64,000 nt of DNA from Roseivirga sp. (GCA_029262895.1 JAJCYM010000045.1:1-64000), one strand, 5' to 3'. Shown: positions 7,621-17,011, numbered from the stretch's first letter. The notes: generated by a model not told the origin, from the letters alone. Numbers and translations are program-made.

Positions 7621-9195
7621 TTAATAATCAGCTGTTTGTAATTCTCCTCGGCCAATGAGGTTTACATCGATTCCCCGATTTTTGGAAGCCTTTTTATGGT
7701 TATCTATGATTTCAAGAACATCATAATCTATATTGGCAGATTTGCTCATGTCAATAGTCAATTCTGCACCATTGGGCAAGGAGTTGAGCGCATCCATAAT
7801 GGCCCCCTTATTCAAAAAGGTCACTTCTTCAGCTAAGGTCATTTTAACCCTATGTTTTCCATTAATAACTTCCTCCTTGTGTAGAAAATGTGAGTTCTTG
7901 TAACTGTTTCTCAGTAGAATCACCAAGCCAACGGCCATGCCCATGGCTATTCCTTTAAGCAAATCAGTAAAGACAATACCGAGAATGGTGACGATGAATG
8001 GAACGAAGTGAGTCCATCCTAATAAATACATTTGCTTGAACAAGCTCGGTTTGGCCAATTTGAACCCAACAATAAATAAGATACAGGCCAGTACGGCCAA
8101 AGGAACCATATTAAGGATGTGAGGGATAGAGGCAACACAGATCAAAAGGAAGAAACCATGCATGATTGTAGAAAGCTTAGATTTTCCTCCGGATTGAATA
8201 TTAGCAGAGCTTCTTACAATCACTTGAGTTATGGGTAAGCCTCCGATCAATCCTGAAACAATATTTCCTGCCCCTTGAGCGAAAAGCTCACGATTCGTGT
8301 TCGTTACTCTTTTTTCTGGGTCGAGCTTATCGGTAGCTTCAACACAAAGCAGTGTCTCCAAACTGGCAACTACGGCAATCGTAATGGCCACAATCCATAC
8401 CTCAGAGCTAAGGACATGCGAAAAATCTGGTAGGCTGAATTGTGAGAAGAACCCACTTAGAGATTCAGCAGCAGGTACTGTCACCAGATGATTGCTCTGG
8501 ATGGCAAATTCAGGAAAGAGGTTAAGCGTGACAACCTGATAAAGCACACCTACTATTACAGCTACTAATGGGCCTGGAATTATTTTGAAAATGGAGTGCT
8601 TTTTTGTGAGGTAAAGCTCCCAAAGGAGAAGGATGGATAGAGAAATAACACTGACAATAACTGCTCCTGTTGAGATGTAATTGAGCATATTGAACAATTC
8701 AGAGAACGTGTTTTCACCATCCATTTGTTTAAATGCCAAATCACCTTCATAATCACCATCGTAACCAAAGGCATGTGGAATTTGCTTCAGAATAATGATT
8801 ACACCAATTCCTGTAAGCATACCTTTGATCACAGAAGATGGAAAGTAATAAGCGATGACGCCTCCTTTGAGAAGGGCCATGATGAGTTGAAGTATACCCG
8901 CCAAAACTACAGCAACCAAAAAGATTTCAAAGGCACCAAGGGATTGAATTGAGGTGAGCACAATCACTGCCAAACCCGCAGCAGGCCCACTCACGCCCAG
9001 TGAAGAATTACTAAAGTATCCAACCACGATACCTCCCACAATACCAGCTATGATACCCGAAAAGAGCGGTGCACCACTGGCAAGGGCGATCCCCAGACAC
9101 AGAGGCATTGCAACAAAGAAAACCACAATACTTGCAGGTAAATCTTGTCTAAGGTTAGAAAATAATCCGTTTTGCTTTTGTGATATGTCTTTCAT
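7621..9195 (-). CDS. SulP/SLC26-family anion transporter, probable bicarbonate transporter
   Basis: This 524-residue integral membrane protein has about 12 hydrophobic segments and the N-terminal SulP signature (DLPASIVVFFVAMPLCLGIALASGAP, then SGPAAG). A short STAS-like cytoplasmic tail follows (about 445-524: GAIMDAL...ELTIDMSKSANIDYDVLEII). SulP proteins move sulfate, bicarbonate or dicarboxylates. The adjacent beta-carbonic anhydrase argues for bicarbonate here, by analogy with BicA-like and carbonic-anhydrase-linked SulP systems. The gene sits between the two-component system (86-bp gap) and the stress protein (25-bp gap) in one leftward run. Substrate assignment is inferred from context. 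Confidence 0.88.
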   Translation of the reverse strand: MKDISQKQNGLFSNLRQDLPASIVVFFVAMPLCLGIALASGAPLFSGIIAGIVGGIVVGYFSNSSLGVSGPAAGLAVIVLTSIQSLGAFEIFLVAVVLAGILQLIMALLKGGVIAYYFPSSVIKGMLTGIGVIIILKQIPHAFGYDGDYEGDLAFKQMDGENTFSELFNMLNYISTGAVIVSVISLSILLLWELYLTKKHSIFKIIPGPLVAVIVGVLYQVVTLNLFPEFAIQSNHLVTVPAAESLSGFFSQFSLPDFSHVLSSEVWIVAITIAVVASLETLLCVEATDKLDPEKRVTNTNRELFAQGAGNIVSGLIGGLPITQVIVRSSANIQSGGKSKLSTIMHGFFLLICVASIPHILNMVPLAVLACILFIVGFKLAKPSLFKQMYLLGWTHFVPFIVTILGIVFTDLLKGIAMGMAVGLVILLRNSYKNSHFLHKEEVINGKHRVKMTLAEEVTFLNKGAIMDALNSLPNGAELTIDMSKSANIDYDVLEIIDNHKKASKNRGIDVNLIGRGELQTADY

Positions 9196-9281
9196 TATGA
9201 AATTGGTTTATTTCACAATGCTAGGCAGACGAAATTAGAACGAAATTAGAGCGAGATTAAAATGAGATTAGAATTTTACTT

Positions 9282-10640
9282 TCAAGGTAAATTCTTGGGG
9301 AAGGTAATCGATACTTCTGTGCCTGAGTCAATTTTGGACTTAAATTCCAGGTTGGCTTTATGTAGGTCGATGATCCTTTCACACAGCGCCAGGCCAATTC
9401 CTGAACCCTTGATTTTGATTGCATTATTCCCTCTGAAGAATGGTGTTCTTATTTTATCAAGATCAGCCGATGCTATTCCAATACCCTTGTCTGCTATAGA
9501 CAATTTGATTTGTTCAGTACTTGCTTTGAGGCCAACCCTGACTTCATTGTTGTTAGAGAACTTGCAAGCGTTATCGAGTAGATTAATTATGGTGGTTTTT
9601 AACAAATGTCTATTGCCGGAAATAAGTGTGGTATTGCTCTCCGATCCATTGATGAAATTCAGTAAAATCCGATTTTCAGGATTGACGAAATCGTAAGTCT
9701 CCTTGGCCGCATTAATTAACTGGTCCAGGTGGATATCCTCGAATAGAGCACCTTCTTCTATTGCGTTCACTTTAGAAAGCTGGAGTAGATTGTTGATGGT
9801 AGAATTTAGGACTTCGGTCTCTTCAAGAACTGTCTTAAGTGATTCCAAATACTCATCAGCGCTTCTGGACCTACTAATGGCTACCTCGGCCTCACCCATG
9901 ATGGCGGTCAGGGGATTCTTAATTTCGTGGGAGGCGTTGGAAATAAACGCAATTTGGGCTTCAAAAGATTCTTCCAAGCGGTCTAATAGGTTATTGAAGG
10001 CAATCGCCAATTTGCCAATTTCATCTTTTGGGTTATACACGTTCAGGCGCATATGAAGATTCGTTGCGCTAATTTTATTTGCTTTGTCAATCTTCTTGGA
10101 TATAGGTAATAGCATACGTTTCGATATGAAATAACTGCTCAAAAAGATGATCGGGATTGCTATAGCGATCAGGATGGCGATCGAACTTTTTAAAAAAGAG
10201 AGGTTTTCGATTCCAATCTTGTCCACGGCTGTGACAATTACCAAATAATCTTTCTCCTTGACTCTAAAGACTCGGCTTGCACCTTGTGTGTCACCTTCTC
10301 GAAATGCGAATACCTCATTGGTAAGTAACCCTCGTTGGACAGTGGGAGGATACTCATATTGAAATTTTTGAGTATTCTCACCCTTTAATTCAATGACTTC
10401 CTCTGTTTCTTCGGGAAGGGTTTGAAGGAAGGCGTTCGTTATTTTTTCAAATGCCTCGCCTGAAAATGAGTCTTTTTCAAGGAACACATTTTCGGTAATA
10501 AGGACACGCTGATTCAATCTTTCCTGAAAGTCCTTCAGTCGGTGATCAGCAGCAAGCAAGTAGATTAATAGACCAAATAATAGGAAGATGCCACTGACAA
10601 GAATGGAAAAACTTATAGAGAGACGGGTGCGGATGTTCAT
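9282..10640 (-). CDS. Membrane sensor histidine kinase (HAMP-HisKA-HATPase)
   Basis: 452 residues. Transmembrane segment 1 (about 8-31), a periplasmic sensor loop (32-150) and transmembrane segment 2 (about 150-172) are followed by HAMP (about 173-225), HisKA with His238 in SNASHEIKNPLTAI, and an HATPase domain with N box (LLDNACKFS), G1 (DKGIGIA) and G2 (GSGIGLAL). The architecture is that of CusS/ArlS-like kinases. It lies 3 bp downstream of its response regulator gene and ahead of the SulP transporter, so it probably controls that operon. The signal sensed is unknown. Confidence 0.93.
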   Translation of the reverse strand: MNIRTRLSISFSILVSGIFLLFGLLIYLLAADHRLKDFQERLNQRVLITENVFLEKDSFSGEAFEKITNAFLQTLPEETEEVIELKGENTQKFQYEYPPTVQRGLLTNEVFAFREGDTQGASRVFRVKEKDYLVIVTAVDKIGIENLSFLKSSIAILIAIAIPIIFLSSYFISKRMLLPISKKIDKANKISATNLHMRLNVYNPKDEIGKLAIAFNNLLDRLEESFEAQIAFISNASHEIKNPLTAIMGEAEVAISRSRSADEYLESLKTVLEETEVLNSTINNLLQLSKVNAIEEGALFEDIHLDQLINAAKETYDFVNPENRILLNFINGSESNTTLISGNRHLLKTTIINLLDNACKFSNNNEVRVGLKASTEQIKLSIADKGIGIASADLDKIRTPFFRGNNAIKIKGSGIGLALCERIIDLHKANLEFKSKIDSGTEVSITFPKNLP

Positions 10641-10643
10641 GCC

Positions 10644-11324
10644 TTAGTCTTTAATCATATAACCCATGCCAATTACCGTTTTTATTATTTTGGATGAAAA
10701 GCCTTTTTCAATCTTCTTTCGGAGGTAATTAATATAGACGTCTATGACGTTTGTCGAGAGGTCAAAATTTACTTCCCATACGTTTTCGAGAATATCTGTT
10801 CTCGAGACCACTCTGTTCTTGTTCTTTAAGAGGTATTCCAGAAGTCTGAATTCCCTTGTGGTCAGATCAATTTCAATTCCATTTCTAATGACTTCTTTTG
10901 AAACCAGGTTCATTTCTAAATCAGCAATTCTCAAGGTCTGATTTCCCGATTTGGCTCCTCCAGCGCTTCGTCTACTCAAAGCGCTAATTCTTGCCAATAA
11001 TTCTTTGAATTTAAATGGCTTTGACAAATAATCATCTGCTCCCGACTCTAAGCCGGTAACAATGTCGTCAGTCGTACCGAGTGCGGTAAGCATCAAGATT
11101 GGTGTATTTAATTCATTTTCATCCTTCAGTCTTTGACAAACCTCAATGCCATTCATTCCTGGCATGATCACATCCAGAATAATTACATCAAACTCATCTT
11201 GCAGGGCTAATTTTATGCCGGTTAATCCATCAAAAGCCTGGACAACAACGTGCCCTTGTTCCTCTAATCCTTTGGTGACAAAGGATGAGACTCTTTGTTC
11301 ATCTTCTATTAAAAGTACTTTCAT
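10644..11324 (-). CDS. OmpR-family response regulator
   Basis: 226 residues: an N-terminal receiver with acidic pocket (LLIEDEQ), phospho-acceptor Asp51 (IILDVIMPGMNG), Thr and Lys (LSKPFKFKELLAR), then a C-terminal winged helix (about 130-226, LTTREFRLLEYLLKNKNRVVSR...VIDVYINYLRKKIE). It binds DNA after phosphorylation by the kinase encoded 3 bp downstream. First gene of the run RR-kinase-SulP-USP-carbonic anhydrase, so probable autoregulator of the whole set. Confidence 0.94.
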   Translation of the reverse strand: MKVLLIEDEQRVSSFVTKGLEEQGHVVVQAFDGLTGIKLALQDEFDVIILDVIMPGMNGIEVCQRLKDENELNTPILMLTALGTTDDIVTGLESGADDYLSKPFKFKELLARISALSRRSAGGAKSGNQTLRIADLEMNLVSKEVIRNGIEIDLTTREFRLLEYLLKNKNRVVSRTDILENVWEVNFDLSTNVIDVYINYLRKKIEKGFSSKIIKTVIGMGYMIKD

Positions 11325-11504
11325 AAATGACTTTTGGAAGTGTTGCTTTTCCTTTCAATGCTCCGGAAATTTAACTACCGCTTGTAAATAAATGCAAATC
11401 GTTGTGCATATACGGTATTATGGCCATGGAGTTAAATTGATTGGTGATCAAGATCGAATATGTACCTGAAAAGAACTTACAGATTATTCTGAGTAGAGGT
11501 AAAC

Positions 11505-11539
11505 AAAAAGCCACTTATCGATCTTTCTCGTAAGTGGCT
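11505..11539 (-). terminator. Terminator of the tRNA-Asn gene
   Basis: On the minus strand AGCCACTTA pairs with TAAGTGGCT (arms 11509-11517 and 11531-11539), followed by TTTTTG. It lies 11 bp past the tRNA 3' end. Confidence 0.75.
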
Positions 11540-11550
11540 GATTATTAAGC

Positions 11551-11623
11551 TCCTCCTCTTGGACTCGAACCAAGGACCCTCTGATTAACAGTCAGATGCT
11601 CTAACCAACTGAGCTAAGGAGGA
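11551..11623 (-). tRNA. tRNA-Asn (anticodon GTT)
   Basis: 73 nt reading TCCTCCT on the minus strand. The acceptor stem TCCTCCT/AGGAGGA pairs perfectly. The D arm has GCTC-AGTTGGTTA-GAGC, the anticodon stem TCTGA/TCAGA encloses loop CTGTTAA (anticodon GTT), and the T arm CTTGG-TTCGAGT-CCAAG is intact. CCA is not encoded, as is common in this phylum. A terminator follows. Its 3' half is duplicated at 5921-5956. Confidence 0.95.
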
Positions 11624-11713
11624 ATAAGTATTAGTATCTCGCACTTGCTGCGAAACGGAGTGCAATATTAGCGGTTGGTACAAAATAAACCAAACCCTTT
11701 TAAGAGATTTTTC

Positions 11714-12967
11714 TCAACTCATAAAGAAATAAACGACTACATAGACAATGGCAAATGCAGAAAGGAATACAATCCCGCTTTTGGCGAGTATCATTAGCTT
11801 TTTTCCAGGCTTGAATTCCTCAGTAATTTGCTTGGACGTAATCACCTTATAGTTGATTAAAGCAATGATCGGAGCTATCAGAAAAGACAAAATGGTTGCC
11901 AGGTCCACCAGGTCTTTAAGGTTCGCGGCCAGAAGTAAAATGAAGAAGAAAGAAATCACGGCAACTGCAATCATCATCCAGTTGTAAGTGACTTTCGGCT
12001 TGGCCTCCTTAAAAAACAGAAGCCTAACTGTTTCTCCCATGGCCCGACCGAATCCGTCTACAACGGTAATGGTGGTGCTGAACATTGTACTGAAGGCAGC
12101 AATCGCTATGATTAAATAGGACCAATCTCCAAGAGCACCTGTAAACAAGGTCACTACCTGATCCGAAAATGTGGTAGAGTTGCCGGAAAATTCTACACCT
12201 GTCCCATACATAATGTTCGCCCCGAGAGTGAGAAAACAGATGGCTAAGATGGCTGTCACTACATAACCAAAGTTAAAGTCGAAAAGAACAGCCTTGAGTT
12301 TTGGGGTGTACCCAATCTGTTTCATCTTCTCAACGGCCCAGAGACTATTCCATGTAGATAGGTCGACCGCGGTTGGCATCCAGCCCATCAAGGCTATGAT
12401 AAAAATAAGACTGCTTCTTTCCGTTAACTCCTTAGGGATAAAGTTATCAATAGGAGTTACCCTTCCCTTAACCAAAACCGCAACAAAGGCCACCAGGGTG
12501 GAAACCAGCATAATCGTTCCAACAATTTTCAACATTGAATCGAGAATACTATATCGTCCAATCATCAGAACAATGATACAGAAGAGTAGTAACCCTCCTG
12601 AAACATAGGTGGCATCGATCGTCAGACCTGTAAGATTGTTTAACATTCCTGCAGTGACGAAAGTGACGGCAGCCGTTACCGTGAACATAGAAGCAAGGCT
12701 TAGTAAAAAGTAAACCCAGAGCACCCACTTGCCTTCTTCCAGATACCCTTCCAGCAAACTCCTTTTAGTTGCAGCGGCATAGCGAGACCCAAACTCAAAG
12801 AAAGGATACTTGAAAAGCAGGGCCAATACTATAAAAAGAACAAGGCCATAACCAAAGTCGGCACCTGCCCTGGTCGATTGTACAAGATGAGAAACCCCAA
12901 TGCATGTGCTTGCGAATAGAATACCCGGGCCCAGCGCTTTTAGCTTCAGCTTAAAATCTTTATTCAT
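11714..12967 (-). CDS. NRAMP-related membrane transporter with atypical metal-binding motifs
   Basis: This 417-residue protein has about 11 transmembrane helices and resembles the NRAMP/MntH family of proton-coupled divalent metal transporters (opening ALGPGILFASTCIGVSHL, then TRAGADFGYGL). The helix-1 motif DPGN, which binds the metal in classical members, reads differently here (around CIGVSH), and the helix-6 MPH motif reads MPTAVDLSTW. It therefore belongs to a divergent branch, and Mn/Fe transport should not be assumed. Transcribed away from hsp20, with tRNA-Asn downstream. No operon partner. Confidence 0.8.
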   Translation of the reverse strand: MNKDFKLKLKALGPGILFASTCIGVSHLVQSTRAGADFGYGLVLFIVLALLFKYPFFEFGSRYAAATKRSLLEGYLEEGKWVLWVYFLLSLASMFTVTAAVTFVTAGMLNNLTGLTIDATYVSGGLLLFCIIVLMIGRYSILDSMLKIVGTIMLVSTLVAFVAVLVKGRVTPIDNFIPKELTERSSLIFIIALMGWMPTAVDLSTWNSLWAVEKMKQIGYTPKLKAVLFDFNFGYVVTAILAICFLTLGANIMYGTGVEFSGNSTTFSDQVVTLFTGALGDWSYLIIAIAAFSTMFSTTITVVDGFGRAMGETVRLLFFKEAKPKVTYNWMMIAVAVISFFFILLLAANLKDLVDLATILSFLIAPIIALINYKVITSKQITEEFKPGKKLMILAKSGIVFLSAFAIVYVVVYFFMS

Positions 12968-13172
12968 TTTACTTTAAGGTAAACACTAAAATAGGGATTC
13001 TCACCTCGGCTTCACAATAGACTTTTATGAGTAAAAGCTGTCAATGTGGCTGAATTATGAATTCAAGAGTTTCAAAACGAGACAATATGTCTGAATTTTT
13101 AAACAAAAATGCGTTGGTACGATTTTCACAATAAACCGGGCAAACATTGAGAAAATTAAAACACGAAATAAA

Positions 13173-13598
13173 ATGAGCTTAGTAAAAAGAAATTCAGATT
13201 GGTTTGCTCCGGCATCGATTGATAGCTTTTTTGATCGATTTCTAAACGAAGGATTCACCCCTTCTAAGAGTGCATTCGTACCTAGAACTGACATTGCAGA
13301 AACTGAAAAAGGTTTTGAAATTCAGTTGGCCGTTCCGGGTATGAGTAAGGAAGACTTCAAAGTTGATTTGAAAGAAGGAAGATTGACTGTTTCAGGAGAG
13401 AGGAAATTCAACAACGAACAAAAGGACAGAAATTATTACGCAGTCCAAACGGAATATGGAAGTTTTAGAAAGTCTTTCCAGTTACCTGATAACATCAACG
13501 AAAAGAAAATAGACGCTTCCTATGAAAATGGAATTTTGAGTTTGATGATTCCCAAGGATAAGACCAAAAAAGTGGAATCAGCGATTTTAGTGAAGTAG
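13173..13598 (+). CDS. Small heat shock protein, Hsp20/alpha-crystallin family
   Basis: 141 residues: a short N-terminal arm (SLVKRNSDWFAPASIDSFFDRFL), an alpha-crystallin domain (about 38-130, RTDIAETEKGFEIQLAVPGMSKEDFKV...GRLTVSGER) with the conserved A-x-x-x-N-G-I-L-x-L signature (SYENGILSLMIP), and a C-terminal AILVK tail bearing the I-x-V-type motif. It is an ATP-independent holdase that keeps unfolded proteins soluble. Monocistronic; hairpins follow. It is directly upstream of the HtrA protease gene, a sensible stress-response neighbourhood. Confidence 0.94.
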   Translation: MSLVKRNSDWFAPASIDSFFDRFLNEGFTPSKSAFVPRTDIAETEKGFEIQLAVPGMSKEDFKVDLKEGRLTVSGERKFNNEQKDRNYYAVQTEYGSFRKSFQLPDNINEKKIDASYENGILSLMIPKDKTKKVESAILVK

Positions 13599-13906
13599 GT
13601 TAGATGTGTTGAGGTTGTGGGTCCTGGCCTTGAGGTGGTCAGGACCGACTTTCAAGATATGGTTAGTTGAGTACCCTGACCGGAGCGTCAGGGTGTTAGT
13701 GGAGTTGGTTAGTTGTGGGTCCTGATTTAAACGTCAGGGCCTTTTTTTGTTTAGCCTATAGGCAAAGAATGAGTATCCTGACCGTAGCGCTGGGAGTTTT
13801 TGGTTAATTAGTGTTAAATGAAGGGGGATTTTCAATATCTTAGAACATGCGGTTTAATTGACCCGTTACAGTTAAGGTTACGTCAAAAACTTAAAAGCAA
13901 TAGATC
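13599..13906 (+). terminator. Hairpin series and terminator after hsp20
   Basis: Three related hairpins built on GTCCTGA/TCAGGAC-type arms lie in a row: 13621-13645, 13673-13694 (ACCCTGAC/GTCAGGGT, 8 bp perfect) and 13718-13748 (GGTCCTGA/TCAGGGCC followed by seven T). The last is a good terminator. A fourth decayed copy (ATCCTGACCGTAGCGCTGGGA) lies near 13775. The rest of the spacer, up to the HtrA start, shows nothing else that I recognise. Confidence 0.65.
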
Positions 13907-15349
13907 ATGAGTAAAAGACAACTTGTTTTCGGGATGCTAATGTCATCCCTGTTGGGAGGAGTCATTGTCTTGATTGGAATGAATTTAATGAATAGAGGTG
14001 GGTCTGGTCAATCTGCTTTCAATAACTCATCCAATCTTTCCCAAACCACTCAATTCGATGAAATATCTGATGAACCCAAGACATACATTGTTCCTGAGGG
14101 GATCAATTTTGTAAAGGCTTCAAATGAAGCCGTTCCTGCCGTGGTGCATATTACTAATACCTCCAATCCAAGTTCTGGAAGTTTTGGAAGGCTATTTAGA
14201 GGAGGAGATAGAGGAGCGAGACAATCCACTGGTTCAGGTGTTATTATTTCCGAGGATGGCTATATAGTCACCAACAATCATGTTGTTGAGAATGCAGACA
14301 AACTAGAAGTAAGGTTAGATGATAACAGGCGTCTTGAAGCTACATTAATTGGGACGGATCCAAATACGGACCTGGCACTAATCAAAGTCGAGGCGGGAGT
14401 ATTGCCCTATGTTGATTTTGGTAATTCCGATCAAGTCAGTATTGGAGAGTGGGTCCTTGCCGTAGGAAACCCCTTTGATCTGAATAATACGGTCACGGCT
14501 GGTATTGTAAGCGCAAAGGCAAGAAATATTAACCTGATTAACCGAGGCCAAAATAGATATGGAATAGAATCCTTTATTCAGACTGATGCAGTTGTGAACC
14601 GTGGTAATAGCGGGGGTGCACTAGTTAATCTGGATGGTGATCTGATCGGAATTAACACGGCTATTGCTACAAACACCGGAACCTTCAATGGTTATTCCTT
14701 TGCGGTACCATCAATTCTGGTTAAAAAAGTAATGGACGATCTACTTGAGTTTGGCGTAGTGCAGCGGGGCTTATTGGGAGTGACCATTAGGGATGCTGAT
14801 GGCCGAGCGACTGATGAACTATCTGGAGTATTGATTACAGACGTAGTTGCTTCTGGTGCTGCCAGTGAGGCTGGGTTAAGAGCAGATGATGTAATTGTTG
14901 CTGTGGGAGAAAGGGAAGTGAAAACCACAAGTGAACTGCAGGAACTAATTGCAAGAAATAGACCTGGTGATAATGTATTAATCAAGTACAAGCGAAGCGG
15001 AGACATTAAAGAGGCTAATCTGACTCTTAAAAATCTGTCGAATAATACTGAAGTAGTTGTAAAAGAGGTTCCAATTTCATTTGAAATTGAAGGAGCAAAG
15101 TTTCAAGATATAGACAACGACATAAAACGAAGGCTGCGAATTAGAGGAGGAGCTCAATTGATGGAATTAGGAAGAGGTGCCTGGAGCAGAAGTAACGTGA
15201 AAGAAGGCTTTATTATCACTAAGATCGGTGAAGATACGGTGGAAGATATCACCGAACTCGAAAAGATTTTAGAAACCAAGGACAAGGATTTTTATGTAAT
15301 GGGTAAATACCCGAATGGAGAAAAGGAATACTACCGAATAAATTGGTAG
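13907..15349 (+). CDS. Periplasmic HtrA/Deg serine protease with two PDZ regions
   Basis: 480 residues: an N-terminal membrane anchor or signal (about 8-27), a trypsin-like domain with catalytic triad His125 (NNHVVE), Asp155 (NTDLALIK) and Ser235 (NRGNSGGALVN), a PDZ domain (about 270-370) and a shorter, weaker PDZ-like C-terminal part (390-480). It is a DegP/DegQ-type quality-control protease/chaperone for envelope proteins. Length matches family members. A strong terminator follows 21 bp after the stop. Regulation is probably through envelope or heat stress, consistent with hsp20 next door. Confidence 0.95.
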   Translation: MSKRQLVFGMLMSSLLGGVIVLIGMNLMNRGGSGQSAFNNSSNLSQTTQFDEISDEPKTYIVPEGINFVKASNEAVPAVVHITNTSNPSSGSFGRLFRGGDRGARQSTGSGVIISEDGYIVTNNHVVENADKLEVRLDDNRRLEATLIGTDPNTDLALIKVEAGVLPYVDFGNSDQVSIGEWVLAVGNPFDLNNTVTAGIVSAKARNINLINRGQNRYGIESFIQTDAVVNRGNSGGALVNLDGDLIGINTAIATNTGTFNGYSFAVPSILVKKVMDDLLEFGVVQRGLLGVTIRDADGRATDELSGVLITDVVASGAASEAGLRADDVIVAVGEREVKTTSELQELIARNRPGDNVLIKYKRSGDIKEANLTLKNLSNNTEVVVKEVPISFEIEGAKFQDIDNDIKRRLRIRGGAQLMELGRGAWSRSNVKEGFIITKIGEDTVEDITELEKILETKDKDFYVMGKYPNGEKEYYRINW

Positions 15350-15370
15350 ATGAAATGACATCATTTTAAA

Positions 15371-15397
15371 AAAGGCGACTCTCAGGTCGCCTTTTTC
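15371..15397 (+). terminator. Rho-independent terminator after HtrA gene
   Basis: AAAGGCGAC (15371-15379) pairs perfectly with GTCGCCTTT (15386-15394) around a 6-nt loop and is followed by T-rich sequence. Preceding A-tract makes it potentially bidirectional. Confidence 0.9.
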
Positions 15398-15449
15398 TTT
15401 GCCCTTCATTGAAAAATGAACTAACATTGCCATCTCAAAGCAAGACAAA

Positions 15450-17006
15450 ATGGAAGCAACTGCAGAATCAACATTTGGAATAGAGGAAGCACTCAAAAGA
15501 TTAGGTGTTAGCGGGATCAATCATGGGTCCTCAACTGGGTCAGTGTCAAGCGGAAATGGTGAAAAATTTGACTCCTTTTCACCTGTAGATGGGAAATTGA
15601 TTGGTTCTGTTACAGCAACAACTCAGGAAGAATATGAGCAAGTAATCAAAGCGGCTCAAGCCGCATTTGTTTCTTGGAGAGAGATGCCTGCTCCCAAAAG
15701 GGGAGAGATTGTTCGCCAGTTTGGAAATAGACTCAGAGATTACAAAGAGGATCTTGGCAAGCTGGTTTCTTATGAAATGGGCAAGTCATACCAGGAAGGT
15801 TTGGGTGAGGTACAGGAAATGATTGACATTTGTGATTTCGCAGTTGGCCTTTCGAGACAATTACACGGGCTCACCATCAAGTCTGAAAGACCATCACACC
15901 ATATGCAGGAGCAGTGGCATCCATTGGGAATAGTTGGCATCATTTCAGCCTTTAACTTCCCGGTTGCCGTATGGGCCTGGAACACGGCTCTGGCTTGGGT
16001 TTGTGGAGACGTGTGTGTTTGGAAACCTTCAGAAAAGGCACCGCTTTGTGGTGTGGCCTGCCAAAATATCATGGTTGAAGTATTAAAAGAGAACAATTTG
16101 CAGGAGGGCATCTCAGGCATGATCAATGGTGACTATAGGGTTGGAGAGTGGATGACTGCTGATGGTCGAGTACCCGTAGTTTCAGCAACCGGATCGATTC
16201 GCATGGGCAAAATTGTAGGCCAGGCAGTAGCTGCCAGATTGGGAAAATCCATTTTAGAACTAGGTGGTAACAATGCCATCATTGTATCTCCGGATGCTGA
16301 TTTGAAAATGACGGTTATCGGAGCTGTGTTTGGAGCGGTAGGAACAGCAGGTCAACGTTGTACTTCCACAAGAAGACTGATTATTCATGATTCCATTTAT
16401 GACAAGGTAAAACAGGCCATAGTGGATGCTTATGAACAAATGCGTATCGGTAACCCTTTAGATGAAAACAATCATGTAGGTCCCTTGATTGATACAGATG
16501 CAGTTGAAAATTATTTGAATGCCATTGAAGAAGCAAAAAAGCAAGGGGGTAATGAAGTAATCGAAGGAGGAGTGTTAGAAGGTGAGGGCTACGAAAGCGG
16601 TTGCTATGTAAAACCTTGCATTATTGAAGCTCAAAATGATTTCCAGATTGTTCAGGAAGAGACTTTTGCTCCAATCCTATACTTACTAAAATATTCAGGT
16701 GATGTGACCAATGCCATTGCTATACAAAATGGTGTGGTTCAGGGCTTATCTTCAGCCATTATGACCAACAACATGCGTGAGGCCCATCAGTTTATTGCCG
16801 CAGCCGGTTCGGATTGTGGTATTGCAAACGTGAATATTGGCACTTCCGGTGCTGAAATTGGAGGAGCCTTTGGTGGAGAAAAAGAGACAGGTGGAGGCCG
16901 TGAGTCTGGCTCGGATGCGTGGAAAGCTTACATGAGAAGACAAACCAATACGCTGAACTATTCCACAGAGTTGCCACTAGCGCAAGGCATCAAGTTTGAC
17001 CTGTAA
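15450..17006 (+). CDS. ALDH7-type aldehyde dehydrogenase (aminoadipate-semialdehyde/piperideine-6-carboxylate dehydrogenase-like)
   Basis: 518 residues with the aldehyde dehydrogenase fold: catalytic Glu270 (LELGGNNA) and nucleophile Cys304 (GTAGQRCTSTRRL), both with the ALDH7/antiquitin-specific surroundings. The C-terminal family signature (GGEKETGGGRESGSDAWKAYMRRQT) is also present. ALDH7 enzymes oxidise alpha-aminoadipate semialdehyde to aminoadipate with NAD in lysine breakdown. No other lysine-catabolic gene is nearby, so the substrate is assigned from family only. Single-gene unit with a terminator upstream, ending 5 bp before the convergent NRDE gene. Confidence 0.93.
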   Translation: MEATAESTFGIEEALKRLGVSGINHGSSTGSVSSGNGEKFDSFSPVDGKLIGSVTATTQEEYEQVIKAAQAAFVSWREMPAPKRGEIVRQFGNRLRDYKEDLGKLVSYEMGKSYQEGLGEVQEMIDICDFAVGLSRQLHGLTIKSERPSHHMQEQWHPLGIVGIISAFNFPVAVWAWNTALAWVCGDVCVWKPSEKAPLCGVACQNIMVEVLKENNLQEGISGMINGDYRVGEWMTADGRVPVVSATGSIRMGKIVGQAVAARLGKSILELGGNNAIIVSPDADLKMTVIGAVFGAVGTAGQRCTSTRRLIIHDSIYDKVKQAIVDAYEQMRIGNPLDENNHVGPLIDTDAVENYLNAIEEAKKQGGNEVIEGGVLEGEGYESGCYVKPCIIEAQNDFQIVQEETFAPILYLLKYSGDVTNAIAIQNGVVQGLSSAIMTNNMREAHQFIAAAGSDCGIANVNIGTSGAEIGGAFGGEKETGGGRESGSDAWKAYMRRQTNTLNYSTELPLAQGIKFDL

Positions 17007-17011
17007 TTTGC

